The notes beneath the pieces are model-generated. The model had not been told where the DNA came from. It saw nothing but the letters and a program-made list of their open reading frames with translations, and did no database searches. From assembly GCA_010671905.1 (NCBI GenBank), contig JAAHII010000002.1, positions 310,001 through 374,000 on the forward strand: a stretch of 64,000 nt of DNA, in the 5' to 3' direction. Numbering within the stretch: the first letter of the stretch is position 1; every line of letters begins with the position of its first letter. Positions 1 through 10,100 of the stretch are shown here, in pieces. The stretch comes from Leptolyngbya sp. SIOISBB. GTDB lineage: Bacteria; Cyanobacteriota; Cyanobacteriia; Phormidesmidales; Phormidesmidaceae. Made by a program: the position numbers and the translations under genes.

Positions 1-2271
1 TATGAGGATGTCTGCATGGCTAAGGGCGGCTTTATTTGATAAAGATGCAATCTGGATTTGGTCACTGGCTCCGGTACCATCAGCGTCAAAGAAGAGTGCG
101 CCAGTGGATTGATTGTAAATGAGTCGGTCATTGGCAGTAGTGGAAACTGAACCCAATACAAACCGATTAGCATCCAAAAGCCCCTCAACCAAGCCACCAC
201 CGAAACCGCTAGCCACAATCTGTAGCTTGTCGCCTTGTGCCTGAGAAAAGTCTCTAATTCGGTCAACCCCGTATTCAAGGGAAGCGAAACGGAACAGATC
301 AGCACCAGTGCCTCCCCTCAGCACATCATCATCCTCTCCACCCACTAAAATGTCGTCGCCAGAGCCCCCGCTGAGGTAATCGATTCCTCTACCACCATCG
401 ATGATGTCGTTATCTTGCTGACCGTATAGTCTGTCATTGCCAGCATCCCCTTTGACACTATCGTTTCCTTTACCACCACGGATAGTGTCTTGACCATTGC
501 CGCCATAGAGTTTGTCGTTTCCAGAACCATACTTACGATTTAGGTCAGCATTGTCCGAACCACCCCAGATTAGGTCATTACCAGAGCCACCATAAACTGT
601 GTCATCACCCCCATCAGCATAGATGCGGTCATTACCGGAACCGCCATTGAGATAGTCATTCCCAGTCCACCCGGCAATAAAATCATTACCGGCACCGCCG
701 TAGGCCTTGTCATTGCCCTCGTCAGCATAAATGAGGTCATTGCCGGAATCACCATAGAGTTGGTCGTTGCCGGAGTCACCATCGACTAAGTCGTCACCTT
801 GGCCGCCACGGATAGTGTCTTGACCGCTGCCACCACGGATAGTGTCTTGACCGCTACCTCCGTAAAGTTTGTCGTTTCCAGAACCATACTTACGATTTAG
901 GTCAGCATTGTCTGAACCACCCCAGATTAGGTCATTACCGGAGCCACCATAAACTGTGTCATCACCCCCATCACCATAGATGCGGTCATTACCGAAACCG
1001 CCGCTAAGATAGTCATTGCCAGTCCACCCAGCAATGAAATCATTGCCGGCACCGCCATAGGCTTTGTCATTGCCCTCATCAGCATAGATGTCATCGTGGC
1101 CGGAATCACCATAGAGTTTGTCGTTTCCGGATTCGCCAGCGACTAAGTCGTTGTCTTCGCCCCCACGGATAATGTCGTGACCACTACCGCCGTAGAGTTT
1201 GTCGTTACCAGAACCAAACTTACTATTTAGGTCAGGATTATCTGACCCACCCCAGATAGTGTCGTTACCGAAGCCACCATAAACTGTGTCATCGCCCCCA
1301 TCACCATAGATGCGGTCATTGCCATAACCACCGCTGAGATAATCATTGCCAGTCCACCCAGCAATAAAATCATGACCTGAGCCTCCAAAGGCGCGATCGT
1401 TGCCACCATCAGCGTAGATAAGATCATTACCTGAATTACCGTAAAGCCTGTCGTTACCATCCTTGCCATAAATCTGATCAGCACCATCTTCTCCATTAAT
1501 TTCGTTTGGTTTGTGATCGCCGATAATTTTGTCGCTGCCTTGGCTACCCACAAAGTTTTCTATGCTAATTAGGCGGTCTACACGAGTAGAGTTATCGTTT
1601 GGAAAGCTTACTATCCCCGTGTTTAGATCGGCTTCAATGCCTCCGCGATAGAAGGCATAAGTCGCCCTATCCAACCCAGCGCCGCCATTCAAAGTATCAA
1701 AACCAAAACCACCGTCCAGGAGATCGTCACCTGTGCCTCCCAGAAGAGAATCATCGCCGCCTCCACCATACAGACGATCATTACCGCCATAACCCATAAT
1801 GACGTCATTTTTACTGGTACCAGAAAGTTCCTCGGAAGCAGATGTTCCACGAATAATGTTGTCATCGCGCGAAGGCCCAATATCAACCGATAGGCTATAG
1901 CTCCGCCCTTGATAACCAAGCAGCAGATTTGTGCTAACCATTAAGAAGTAGTTGCCGGAAGACAGATTATCGAACGTAAATAGTCCTGCCCCGGTTTTTC
2001 CTGATAGCCTCCTGCCCCTACTGTCCAATAGTTCAACAGCTACATTGGCATTTGTACCAAATGCTTTGCCTTGGCTAAACACCCCTATACTTTGGTTTCC
2101 TGTCAAGGAAAAGCTGTAAACGTCACTGTAGTCCCATGGGCTATTGGAGCCAATAGCACCAATGAAACTATGCTTTCCATTACTTAGCGAACCAACGTTC
2201 TGTGCTGAATATATGGTGTTATTTTGTGTCAAAGAGCCTGGAAAACGGTCAACATCATTAAACCCTGCCAT
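1..2271 (-). CDS. RTX calcium-binding repeat protein (C-terminus beyond window)
   Basis: Reading the minus strand from ATG 2271-2269 gives 757 uninterrupted codons to base 1, so the gene continues outside the window. Roughly the first 120 residues look like a beta-sandwich of the bacterial pre-peptidase (PPC) type. From about residue 150 to 640 the protein is dense in GGxGxDxLxGG-type nonapeptides (for example GGNDRLYGG, GGAGNDFIAG), which in RTX proteins form calcium-binding parallel beta rolls. After the repeats comes the usual DLFRF...DRIRDF...GDKL capping segment. Such proteins are normally exported by type I secretion using a C-terminal signal, which lies outside the window. No N-terminal signal peptide is evident. 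No catalytic domain is visible, so a surface or S-layer/adhesin-like role is inferred. The repeats show a longer 110-119-residue periodicity. Confidence 0.9.
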   Translation of the reverse strand, partial: MAGFNDVDRFPGSLTQNNTIYSAQNVGSLSNGKHSFIGAIGSNSPWDYSDVYSFSLTGNQSIGVFSQGKAFGTNANVAVELLDSRGRRLSGKTGAGLFTFDNLSSGNYFLMVSTNLLLGYQGRSYSLSVDIGPSRDDNIIRGTSASEELSGTSKNDVIMGYGGNDRLYGGGGDDSLLGGTGDDLLDGGFGFDTLNGGAGLDRATYAFYRGGIEADLNTGIVSFPNDNSTRVDRLISIENFVGSQGSDKIIGDHKPNEINGEDGADQIYGKDGNDRLYGNSGNDLIYADGGNDRAFGGSGHDFIAGWTGNDYLSGGYGNDRIYGDGGDDTVYGGFGNDTIWGGSDNPDLNSKFGSGNDKLYGGSGHDIIRGGEDNDLVAGESGNDKLYGDSGHDDIYADEGNDKAYGGAGNDFIAGWTGNDYLSGGFGNDRIYGDGGDDTVYGGSGNDLIWGGSDNADLNRKYGSGNDKLYGGSGQDTIRGGSGQDTIRGGQGDDLVDGDSGNDQLYGDSGNDLIYADEGNDKAYGGAGNDFIAGWTGNDYLNGGSGNDRIYADGGDDTVYGGSGNDLIWGGSDNADLNRKYGSGNDKLYGGNGQDTIRGGKGNDSVKGDAGNDRLYGQQDNDIIDGGRGIDYLSGGSGDDILVGGEDDDVLRGGTGADLFRFASLEYGVDRIRDFSQAQGDKLQIVASGFGGGLVEGLLDANRFVLGSVSTTANDRLIYNQSTGALFFDADGTGASDQIQIASLSNKAALSHADILI
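520..1400 (-). repeat. Higher-order tandem repeats inside the RTX gene
   Basis: The segment encoding GGSDN-D-LNRK-GSGNDKLYGG and its flanks occurs three times. The marker CATAAACTGT is at 591-600, 948-957 and 1278-1287, giving periods of 357 and 330 bp (119 and 110 residues). The 27-bp difference is a local duplication of one nonapeptide (GQDTIRGGS) around 797-850. This points to recent amplification by unequal recombination. Confidence 0.85.
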
Positions 2272-2719
2272 AGTCTTATATCCTCCAAGATTTGCTAGGT
2301 GAGAGTGGACTAAACTAATTCAGAATCATTGCCAATCCGTATAAAAGACAAAGTTCATGAGAATTATGTCTTTTATACGAATGAGGCATGAATGGTCAGA
2401 CGCTCTACAGATAAGAAGAAATCTTCCTCGAGATTTACCTAATGAGAAGCTGTTTAACGCCGAGAAGAATAATCAATCAGTTCTTTCGCCGAATAATTGA
2501 TCATCAGTTTCTTGTTTTTAAGAGCCGAAGAGTTTGTGGGACTAAAAACTATCAATCAGCTTGAATTCAGAATATTGAAAGCAGCTGAATAATTCGCCTC
2601 ATGCTGTAGCAAGTTTCATGGAGGCAGCATGGAGAATTGCTATGGAGTTCTCCATGGGTTGGAGGCTGAGAATTGCTACGTTAAGATCGCTCCGTAGTGT
2701 CTTGGTGATGGATTGAACC
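2272..2719. promoter_or_regulatory. Divergent intergenic region with an inverted repeat
   Basis: This 448-bp AT-rich spacer separates the leftward RTX gene from the rightward HTH/NB-ARC gene and must hold promoters for both. A perfect 9-bp inverted repeat, CATGGAGAA / TTCTCCATG, lies at 2628-2636 and 2648-2656, with two further ATGGAG copies beside it. It ends 63 bp before the ATG at 2720, a plausible place for an operator or 5'-leader hairpin. That role is inferred from position only. No gene is visible in the rest. Confidence 0.4.
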
Positions 2720-4126
2720 ATGACAGTTGCCGCAGAGAGCTTTGCTAGAGCAGCGCAGGACTGGCATCTAAAGCCCCTCTATCACGACCTGGGCATTGCC
2801 AAGGGCAGTGAACTAACAGAGACTGAAAAGAAATATTTGCGGGGCTTACTTTGTGGTTATAGTCCTAGCGAAATTGCTCAGCAGTGCTATGTTGGGGCGG
2901 ACACTGTGCGGCAGTGCTTATCGAAATCTGTGTACCGCGTCATTGAGAATTTAATTGCCAATCAGTTGCACGAGCAAGCCAGCCAAGCTGCTCAGGTCAA
3001 AGATTGGCGCTGGGTACCTCGGCTGTTAGAGCAAGCTGGATACCGCGTTCAAGAATTAGCCCAAACTGGCGATGCCGGGCAAACCCTTTCCCGGAACTCA
3101 GTCGCTTCCTTACCTCAAGGCCATGAGAGTTGGGATAGCCAGCCGGATATTTCGGTCTTCTATAATCGCACCTCTGAACTTGCCCTCCTTAAACAGTGGG
3201 CATTGACAGACTCCTGCCGCACGATCGTGCTGTATGGCTTAGGGGGTGTTGGCAAAACCGCTTTAGCGGCAAAATTGGTCTACGAAATCAAGGAGGAATT
3301 TGAGTGCTTAGTTTGGCGATCGCTCCGCAACCAGCCAGATATTCAAGCCTTGTTAACCAACATCTTGGAGTTTCTCAACTGTTTACCCTCTAATTCTTCC
3401 CAGCTAACTTCATCAGGGCTGGTCTCTCACCTCATCCAATACCTTCAGGTACATCGATGTCTCTTAGTTTTTGATGATGTGCAGGCGATTCTCAGTGGTG
3501 GCGAATTATCGGGTAAATATCAGGAAGGGTTTGAAGGTTATGGCGAACTGCTGAGACGTTTAGAAGAAGAACCTCATCAAAGCTGTATCATCCTCACCAG
3601 TTGGGAAAAACTACGAGAGGCTTCTCGAATTAGCGGTCCCGATATGCCTGTGCGCTCATATCGGGTGGAAGGGTTAGGAGATGAGTCCAAATCAATCTTG
3701 ACCCATGAAAAGCTATCCGACGAAAACTGTTGGGATGAGTTGATATCAGCTTACTCGGGCAATCCTTTAGCACTCAGAATCATTGCCGCGACTATTCATG
3801 AACTCTTTGACGGCAGTGTTGCTGAGTTCTTATCCCAAAATACCCTGTTTTTAGGAGACTTTAAATATCTGTTGCATCAACAGTTCAAGCGTCTCTCTCC
3901 GATGGAGCAGGAAGTCATTATGGTGATCTCCCAACACAATGCATCTATAACCTTATCTGATATTTTTGAGAGCATTACGACAGAGATACGAAAGTCTGAG
4001 TTGATGGCCGTTGTGAATTCTCTGAGTCGGCGATCGCTCCTTGAACAGGCTAAACGAGATAACGTGACGGTCTATTCCCTACAGCCGACCGTCGAAAAAT
4101 ATGTCAAATATCATTCCAGACAATAG
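2720..4126 (+). CDS. HTH and NB-ARC (STAND) NTPase regulator
   Basis: The 468-aa protein begins with a helix-turn-helix-like segment (about residues 35-75, SPSEIAQQCYVGADTVRQCL) of the kind found at the N-terminus of cyanobacterial vWA-MoxR-associated proteins. An NB-ARC-type NTPase follows, with Walker A GLGGVGKTAL near residue 172 and Walker B LLVFDDV near 247. The C-terminal part resembles the winged-helix region after STAND ATPases. Unlike many relatives it has no WD40 or TPR sensor tail, so sensing may depend on a partner. The next gene starts about 44 nt downstream if its ATG at 4170 is used, suggesting an operon with the membrane kinase. STAND proteins usually act as ligand-triggered switches in signalling or conflict systems; the ligand is not visible. 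Confidence 0.8.
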   Translation: MTVAAESFARAAQDWHLKPLYHDLGIAKGSELTETEKKYLRGLLCGYSPSEIAQQCYVGADTVRQCLSKSVYRVIENLIANQLHEQASQAAQVKDWRWVPRLLEQAGYRVQELAQTGDAGQTLSRNSVASLPQGHESWDSQPDISVFYNRTSELALLKQWALTDSCRTIVLYGLGGVGKTALAAKLVYEIKEEFECLVWRSLRNQPDIQALLTNILEFLNCLPSNSSQLTSSGLVSHLIQYLQVHRCLLVFDDVQAILSGGELSGKYQEGFEGYGELLRRLEEEPHQSCIILTSWEKLREASRISGPDMPVRSYRVEGLGDESKSILTHEKLSDENCWDELISAYSGNPLALRIIAATIHELFDGSVAEFLSQNTLFLGDFKYLLHQQFKRLSPMEQEVIMVISQHNASITLSDIFESITTEIRKSELMAVVNSLSRRSLLEQAKRDNVTVYSLQPTVEKYVKYHSRQ

Positions 4127-4169
4127 TTCCTCGACTCACCAATCACTGCTGGTTTACACGTGCAACATC

Positions 4170-6284
4170 ATGCTTGAGCCGGGTTTACAACTGAATGGCC
4201 AGTATCAACTGATTCAGCAGCTAGGTCAGGGCGGGTTTGGTCAGACCTGGGAGATCCACGCAAATGGCACTGTCAAAGTCTTGAAAGTGCTGCTTGAAGA
4301 CTTTCCTAAAGCGGTTGAACTCTTTCAACGCGAAGCTGAGGTATTGAGCCAACTTAATCATCCCGGTATTCCCAAAGCGGAGGCTAACAGCTACTTCTGT
4401 TACTCGCCCGAAGATTCCTCTGAGCCACTCTACGGCTATGTGATGGAAAAAATATCTGGGATGCCTCTGAACCAGTGGATGAAACTGCGAGACCGTCAGC
4501 CTATTAGTCAGTTTGAAGCGATTGACTGGCTCACGCAGCTTACTCAGATTTTGCACTATCTCCATCAGCATGGTCTTTTACATCGGGATATCAAACCTGC
4601 CAACATCATGCTGGCAGACGACGGCCATTTAGTGCTTATCGACTTTGGCGGCGTAAAAGCAGCAGCGGCGACCTATTTACAAAATCAATTGGGAGACGTA
4701 ACGGGGACTCGAATTGCCTCGCAAGGCTATACACCCACTGAGCAAATTGAAGGCCAACCCACTCCTCAATCTGATTTCTTTGCTTTGGGGCGTACGTTTA
4801 TATTTCTGCTAACTGGCAAGCAGCCCTCAGAGTTTGCTTCTAGCTCAGGCAAGCTTAATTGGCAGATGTCTGCCCCCTATGTTCAACCTGAGTTTGCAGC
4901 TTTTCTGGAGGAATTGATCGCACCATTTCCAGAGCAGAGGCCTCAAACTGCGGAAGAGATTCTAGAGCAACTTACTCTGCTTCGTCGAGTCATTGAGCAA
5001 AACAAACAGAAAAACTATCGCAGCGCAAACTTAGGCAATCTAGTTGCTCATTACGTTTATCAGCCCAGCACTATCCCAATCGCTAAGCGCATCCGCATCG
5101 GACTCTTCAGCGGCATGGTGGTATCGATTGGCCTGGTGGTCCTGCGATTTTTGGGCGGGTTACAACCGTTAGAACTCAGAGCATATGATGCATTCTTACG
5201 GCTCCGGCCATTGGAATCCCCCGATGACAGAATTGTTGTGGTGACGATTAGTGATGATGATCGTCAGTTTCAAATAGAGCAAGGCTATTTTCTTAGAAAT
5301 GAAGAGCAGTCAATTGCCTATGATGGAGCCCTGCAGAACCTTTTGCGTATCTTAGAAAAACATCAACCCAGAGCTATCGGTTTGGACCTTTACCTGGATT
5401 GGATGACCGAACAGGAAAGCCAAAACTTTCTGCAAAGCCTCGATAAACCTGAACGTCTGGTGACGGTTTGCCTGGCCGCAGACAATGAAATTTCTCCCCT
5501 CAAGACCAGTCCTCCTCAGCAAATTGCCTTCACCAACTTTGAGGTCGATGCAGACGAGCGGGTTCGTCGCCATTTACTGTTAGCTAATTTTGATGTGCGC
5601 GGTGACTGCAAAGCTGATTATGCCTTGAGCACTCAACTAGCTTACAAATATCTCCAGCCAGAAGGCATTTCAAGTCACTTTACTGAGCAGGGAGATCTTG
5701 CATTTGATGACACTATTTTTCAGACCTTATCTCATCGTGCAGGAGGGTACCAAAGTCTGAATTCTGCTGTTGGTCAGGTTTTACTGAACTATCGAGCCAG
5801 CCAATCACCAATGGCTATGGCCAAAACCCTTTCCCTTAAAGCAGTCTTGACGGACAGCTTTCAGCCAGCAGACATCCAAGATCGGATCGTGTTAATTGGA
5901 CTGGAGAGAGAAGGCATTGATACGTGGGCTACGCCTTTAGGTGACGAAGTTTCAGGCGTCTTCATTCATGCTCATATGACGAGTCAGCTGATTAGCAGTG
6001 TTTTAGAAAATCGCTCTCTGCTTCGGCCCCTTGCCCAACCATTAGAAGTCCTCCTGATTATCGGAATGGCTATTGTTGGCAGCACCCTCACGGTCCTCAG
6101 TGTTCGCCGGTCTGCCAAGTTATTAATTTATGCCTTCGCGATCGCGACCTCCATAGGAATCCCCTTTATTCTTTTCCTGCAAGGTTGGTGGCTTCCAGTG
6201 GTTCCTTCAGTTTTTGCCTTAGCAGGTGCAGGTGGTCTGAGCGCGATCTCACTCCAGTCAAAATCTCTCCGCAAATTGCTTTGA
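4170..6284 (+). CDS. Membrane Ser/Thr protein kinase with CHASE2 sensor
   Basis: An upstream in-frame ATG exists at 4101, but it overlaps the previous gene. ATG 4170 gives the usual cyanobacterial kinase start (MLEPG...) just before the glycine loop. That start yields 704 aa. Kinase landmarks are GQGGFG (about 19-24), HRDIKPAN (about 138) and DFGG (about 158), so the kinase should be active. Residues about 305-330 form a membrane helix, followed by an extracytoplasmic CHASE2 domain (about 327-600; RAYDAFLRLRP, then IGLDLYLD) and three hydrophobic helices at about 625-690. CHASE2 domains bind unknown extracellular ligands. The protein probably relays an external signal to the neighbouring NTPase or exported proteins. 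The DUF928 gene starts 9 nt after its stop. Confidence 0.9.
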   Translation: MLEPGLQLNGQYQLIQQLGQGGFGQTWEIHANGTVKVLKVLLEDFPKAVELFQREAEVLSQLNHPGIPKAEANSYFCYSPEDSSEPLYGYVMEKISGMPLNQWMKLRDRQPISQFEAIDWLTQLTQILHYLHQHGLLHRDIKPANIMLADDGHLVLIDFGGVKAAAATYLQNQLGDVTGTRIASQGYTPTEQIEGQPTPQSDFFALGRTFIFLLTGKQPSEFASSSGKLNWQMSAPYVQPEFAAFLEELIAPFPEQRPQTAEEILEQLTLLRRVIEQNKQKNYRSANLGNLVAHYVYQPSTIPIAKRIRIGLFSGMVVSIGLVVLRFLGGLQPLELRAYDAFLRLRPLESPDDRIVVVTISDDDRQFQIEQGYFLRNEEQSIAYDGALQNLLRILEKHQPRAIGLDLYLDWMTEQESQNFLQSLDKPERLVTVCLAADNEISPLKTSPPQQIAFTNFEVDADERVRRHLLLANFDVRGDCKADYALSTQLAYKYLQPEGISSHFTEQGDLAFDDTIFQTLSHRAGGYQSLNSAVGQVLLNYRASQSPMAMAKTLSLKAVLTDSFQPADIQDRIVLIGLEREGIDTWATPLGDEVSGVFIHAHMTSQLISSVLENRSLLRPLAQPLEVLLIIGMAIVGSTLTVLSVRRSAKLLIYAFAIATSIGIPFILFLQGWWLPVVPSVFALAGAGGLSAISLQSKSLRKLL

Positions 6285-6293
6285 GGAAAGTTT

Positions 6294-7127
6294 ATGTATC
6301 TCCCTATTAGACCCTTAGGAACCCTGATCCTGGGTGCGATACCACTGGTTGGGCTGATGCCAGTTCATGGCAAGCATCTGCCATTGCACGAGTCGCTAGA
6401 ACCAGCAGATCAATCGTTGTCTAGGCCATTCAATTCTGAGCTATCCAATAAATCTCTCTCTCCCCTTCCGAATGATCGTTACCCACCAACGACGCCACCA
6501 CCTACGGGCGGGGGTGGTCGTGATACCTGTCCATCGGAAGATGAGAGCCCGAGCCCTCTAATGCCATTGGCTCCAGAAGTTTATGCCTATGGAGGACTTA
6601 CCCTAGCTGAACAACCAACTCTCTGGCTCTACCTACCTTTTGATGTCACACCTGAGATGGCGATCGAGCTGTCGATTGAGCCTTCAGAAAATGACTCTCT
6701 CGATAGCCTCACGCGAACTTTTACGGCTCCAGATCTGCAGCAAGGATTTGTGGGCATTCCCCTATCGTCAACTCAGTTCTCGCTCCCCTTGGATGAATCC
6801 TTTTTATGGACGTTGCGACTCTACTGCGGCGGTATTGATGAGACTGATGGATTAGACTACCTGTTTGCTAAAGCCTGGATTACTCGCGTAGATGAGACAG
6901 ATGTCTATATCCCGATTCCAGAAAATGCTGTCGGCGAAGTTCTAAGCGAAGCCTATCGAGACAACGGCTTATGGTACGACGCGCTTACTGTATTAGGCGA
7001 ACCCCTAGCAACTGGTGACGCCACTACTGGGAGCAGCGCCGCTTGGGAAGGCCTGTTGGAAGATGGGGGCTTTGAGTCCTTAACGGAGGAGTCCCCCGTG
7101 CAATTTCTCGTGTTACCTACTGAATAG
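6294..7127 (+). CDS. DUF928 family exported protein
   Basis: The 277-aa protein has a hydrophobic N-terminal segment (about 8-25) consistent with a signal peptide. A low-complexity proline/glycine linker follows (TPPPTGGGG, about 63-71), then the conserved DUF928 core with PEVYAYGGLTLAEQPTLW and a C-terminal helix containing NGLWYDAL. DUF928 proteins are found next to CHASE2 and CHAT/haemagglutinin-like genes in many cyanobacteria, but their biochemical role is unknown. It lies 9 nt after the kinase gene and 43 nt before the TPS-CHAT gene, so the three are probably co-transcribed. A periplasmic or outer-membrane function in the secretion or assembly of the next gene product is inferred only from context. 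Confidence 0.85.
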   Translation: MYLPIRPLGTLILGAIPLVGLMPVHGKHLPLHESLEPADQSLSRPFNSELSNKSLSPLPNDRYPPTTPPPTGGGGRDTCPSEDESPSPLMPLAPEVYAYGGLTLAEQPTLWLYLPFDVTPEMAIELSIEPSENDSLDSLTRTFTAPDLQQGFVGIPLSSTQFSLPLDESFLWTLRLYCGGIDETDGLDYLFAKAWITRVDETDVYIPIPENAVGEVLSEAYRDNGLWYDALTVLGEPLATGDATTGSSAAWEGLLEDGGFESLTEESPVQFLVLPTE

Positions 7128-7170
7128 TCAGTTCGCTTTGCCCTATTTCTGCTCAAGGAGCCCCGCTGGC

Positions 7171-10100
7171 ATGGATATCTTGGAGAAAGTTTCGAGGCAG
7201 GCAAAGCCAAAGGTGCTACTCCCACTGGCTTTCAGCCTCTTGCTTGCAGAGGGCTACTCAGCTCAAAAGGCACTTGCTAATCCCATTGTCCCCACTGAAA
7301 ATGGCACTGGCTCCATCGTCACCACAGAGGGGAATCTCCACATCATTACTGGAGGGACTGTGTCGGGGGATGGCAGCAATCTCTTCCACGAGTTTCAGCA
7401 GTTCAATCTGCCGACTAACAACATTGCAGACTTTATCAGCACACCAGAAATCAACAATATTCTTACCCTCACCAATGGAGGAAATGTTTCAGTACTAGAT
7501 GGCCTGCTCCAAGTCACAGGAGGAAATGCAAACCTATTCTTTGTGAACCCAGCGGGTATTCTCATTGGCGAAAACGCTGCCTTAAATTTAAGAGGTGGCT
7601 TTACTGTCACCACTGCCGACCAAATTGGTTTTGGTAATAATTTCCTCAGTCTTTTTGATGACAACAACTACGCCACGTTAGTAGGCACCCCCAGCACATT
7701 CGGCTTCTCTGCGAGTAATCCCGGCGTCATCGTCAATGAAGGGGACCTGGGCCTTGCAGAGAATCAGTCATTAACCCTTTTAGGTGGAACTGTCATCAAT
7801 ACTGGGAGCCTCTCTACCGAAGATGGCATCATTACCCTCGCATCGGTCCCTAGAGAACATCTCGTCCGGATTAGTCAAACAGGTAGTTTGCTCAATCTCG
7901 AAATTGTTCCTACGAACGAACTCGCCACCCTCGAACCCGGAGCAGCTATCCCCTTCGACCCGCTCTCGTTGCCCGAATTGTTGACAGGAAATAGTGGCGA
8001 TGCTGTTTCCCCGTGTGGCGGTGGATGCCGATGGCTCCATTCAACTCATTGGTTCCAACACCACAGTTTCAACAGATACTGGCACTAATTTGATATCGGG
8101 GGTGATCTCAACTTCAGGTGAGACCGGTGGCTCAATAACAGTTGTGGGCGATCGCGTCGGGCTGCTAGGAGCCGATCTCAATGCCTCCGGAATGGAGGGT
8201 GGGGGTGATATTCGTATTGGGGGTGATTACCAAGGCCAAGGAGATATTTCCAATGCCAGCCGAACTTTGATTGATGCCAACTCAACAATTGCTGCAGATG
8301 CTTTGCTAAATGGAGACGGAGGGCGTGTGATCATTTGGGCCAATGAAGCCACTAGGTTTGATGGCAGGATTAGCGCCCAAGGCGGAACTCAAAGCGGCAA
8401 TGGTGGTTTTGTTGAGGTTTCTGGCCTGAATTTTCTGGACTTTCAAGGCTCAGCGGATACGTCTGCAAGCAATGGTGAATTTGGTTCATTATTGCTCGAT
8501 CCAACAGATATCGAGATTGTCGAGACTGGCGGCACGGCTAGTTTAGAGGATGTTCTAGCTGCTGATCTTAATCCTGGTACTAGAAGTGTGATTAACGCCG
8601 ATTTAATCAATGCCGCTGTTGGAGACGTAATCTTACAAGCTACGAACGATATTATCTTCAGTGCAGATATTAACATTGCAGCGTTTGGTATTGGCCTGAT
8701 CGCCAATGCCGGAAATGACATTGATGTTAATTCAAATATCACAACGAATGGTGGTGATGTTGTCTTAAATGGAAATTTTGATGGCGTAGAAGCTGGAGCC
8801 GTATCAATACAAAACAGCGAAATCAATACGCTTGGCGGAAATCTACATGCATCTGGCCAGGCTGGCGCTGGTTCCCTTGGAAATGATGGTGTTGAGATTG
8901 GAGGGGGGAAGCACAATTGATACAGGTGCTGGAGATATCGAACTTATAGGAATAGGGCAGACAGGGCCTGATATTGGCAATAATATCGGAGTATTTATTA
9001 GTGGAGGTACTTTACGAACAACTTCTGGGAATATCGAAATTAGAGGCCAAGGCGGCAATAGCAATCTTACTGCTAATAGTGGAGTGCTTACTAGTGACTC
9101 AACGTTAATCACTGATACAGGGTCAATAAATATAACCGGAACTGCTGGCAATGGAAGCAGCAGTTCTATTGGGGTTGCTATTAATCCTGCTACAACAATC
9201 TCTACAAATAGTGGAATCATTAATCTCACAGGTGTCGGAGATCGGACTTCTATAGGAAGTCAAGGATCTGGAGCAGGCATAATTAATGATGGTATTAATG
9301 TTCGGGAAACTAGTCGTATTGAAGCATTAGCTGGTGGCGAGATTCGCCTAAACGGTACTGGAGGAGACGTACAGGATCAATTTTCAGATGAGAATAACGC
9401 CAACACTCGCGGTATTCGCTTGGGTGATGATAGTGAAATATTTGCTAATAATGGCAATATATTCCTGACAGGTCGTTCCCAGTCTAATAACAATAATGTT
9501 CAAGGACTCACGATTGCAGGGCTCATTCAAACTACTGGTTCTGGAAATATCCTTCTAGATGGGCAAGGCGGAACAGGTGAGGCGGGCAATAATGGAGTTC
9601 GGATTGTAGGAGATGCACTGATAACTGCTGAGGATGGCAACATTCAAGTAAACGCAATTAGTGGAAATAGCGTCATCAATAATCCCTCAGGATTCAGATT
9701 TGAATCAGGAACGATTCAGACGACTGGATCGGGCAACATTGCGATCAATTCCGAAGCTTCAACACAGATTTCATTCGACAGAATTTTCAGACTTGATGGC
9801 ATTTTTTCTACACAAAATCCAGTTCAGTTATCAAGTCCTCAAGATCTCATATTGTCCGACTTGACTTTGAGTTATCCCTTATCGCTTCAAAGTACTGGAG
9901 GCAGTGTCCAAATTGGATCGTTAGATACACAGGGTTTCAGCTTTAGTTCTAGTGCTTTAAATTCATTGGCGATTGGTAATATTTCCTCTCAAGGCACACC
10001 CAATTCAGGAGACGTTTCCCTAATTGCTGAAAACAATATCCTGCTTGATTCAATACAGGCCCAGTCTGATACTGGAAACGGCGGCAACGTTCTAGTCCGC

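Noticed and set aside
345-1553. Several Met/Thr-rich minus-strand frames inside the RTX gene
   Set aside because: They are out-of-frame readings of the repetitive RTX sequence; the correct frame is open from 2271 to 1.
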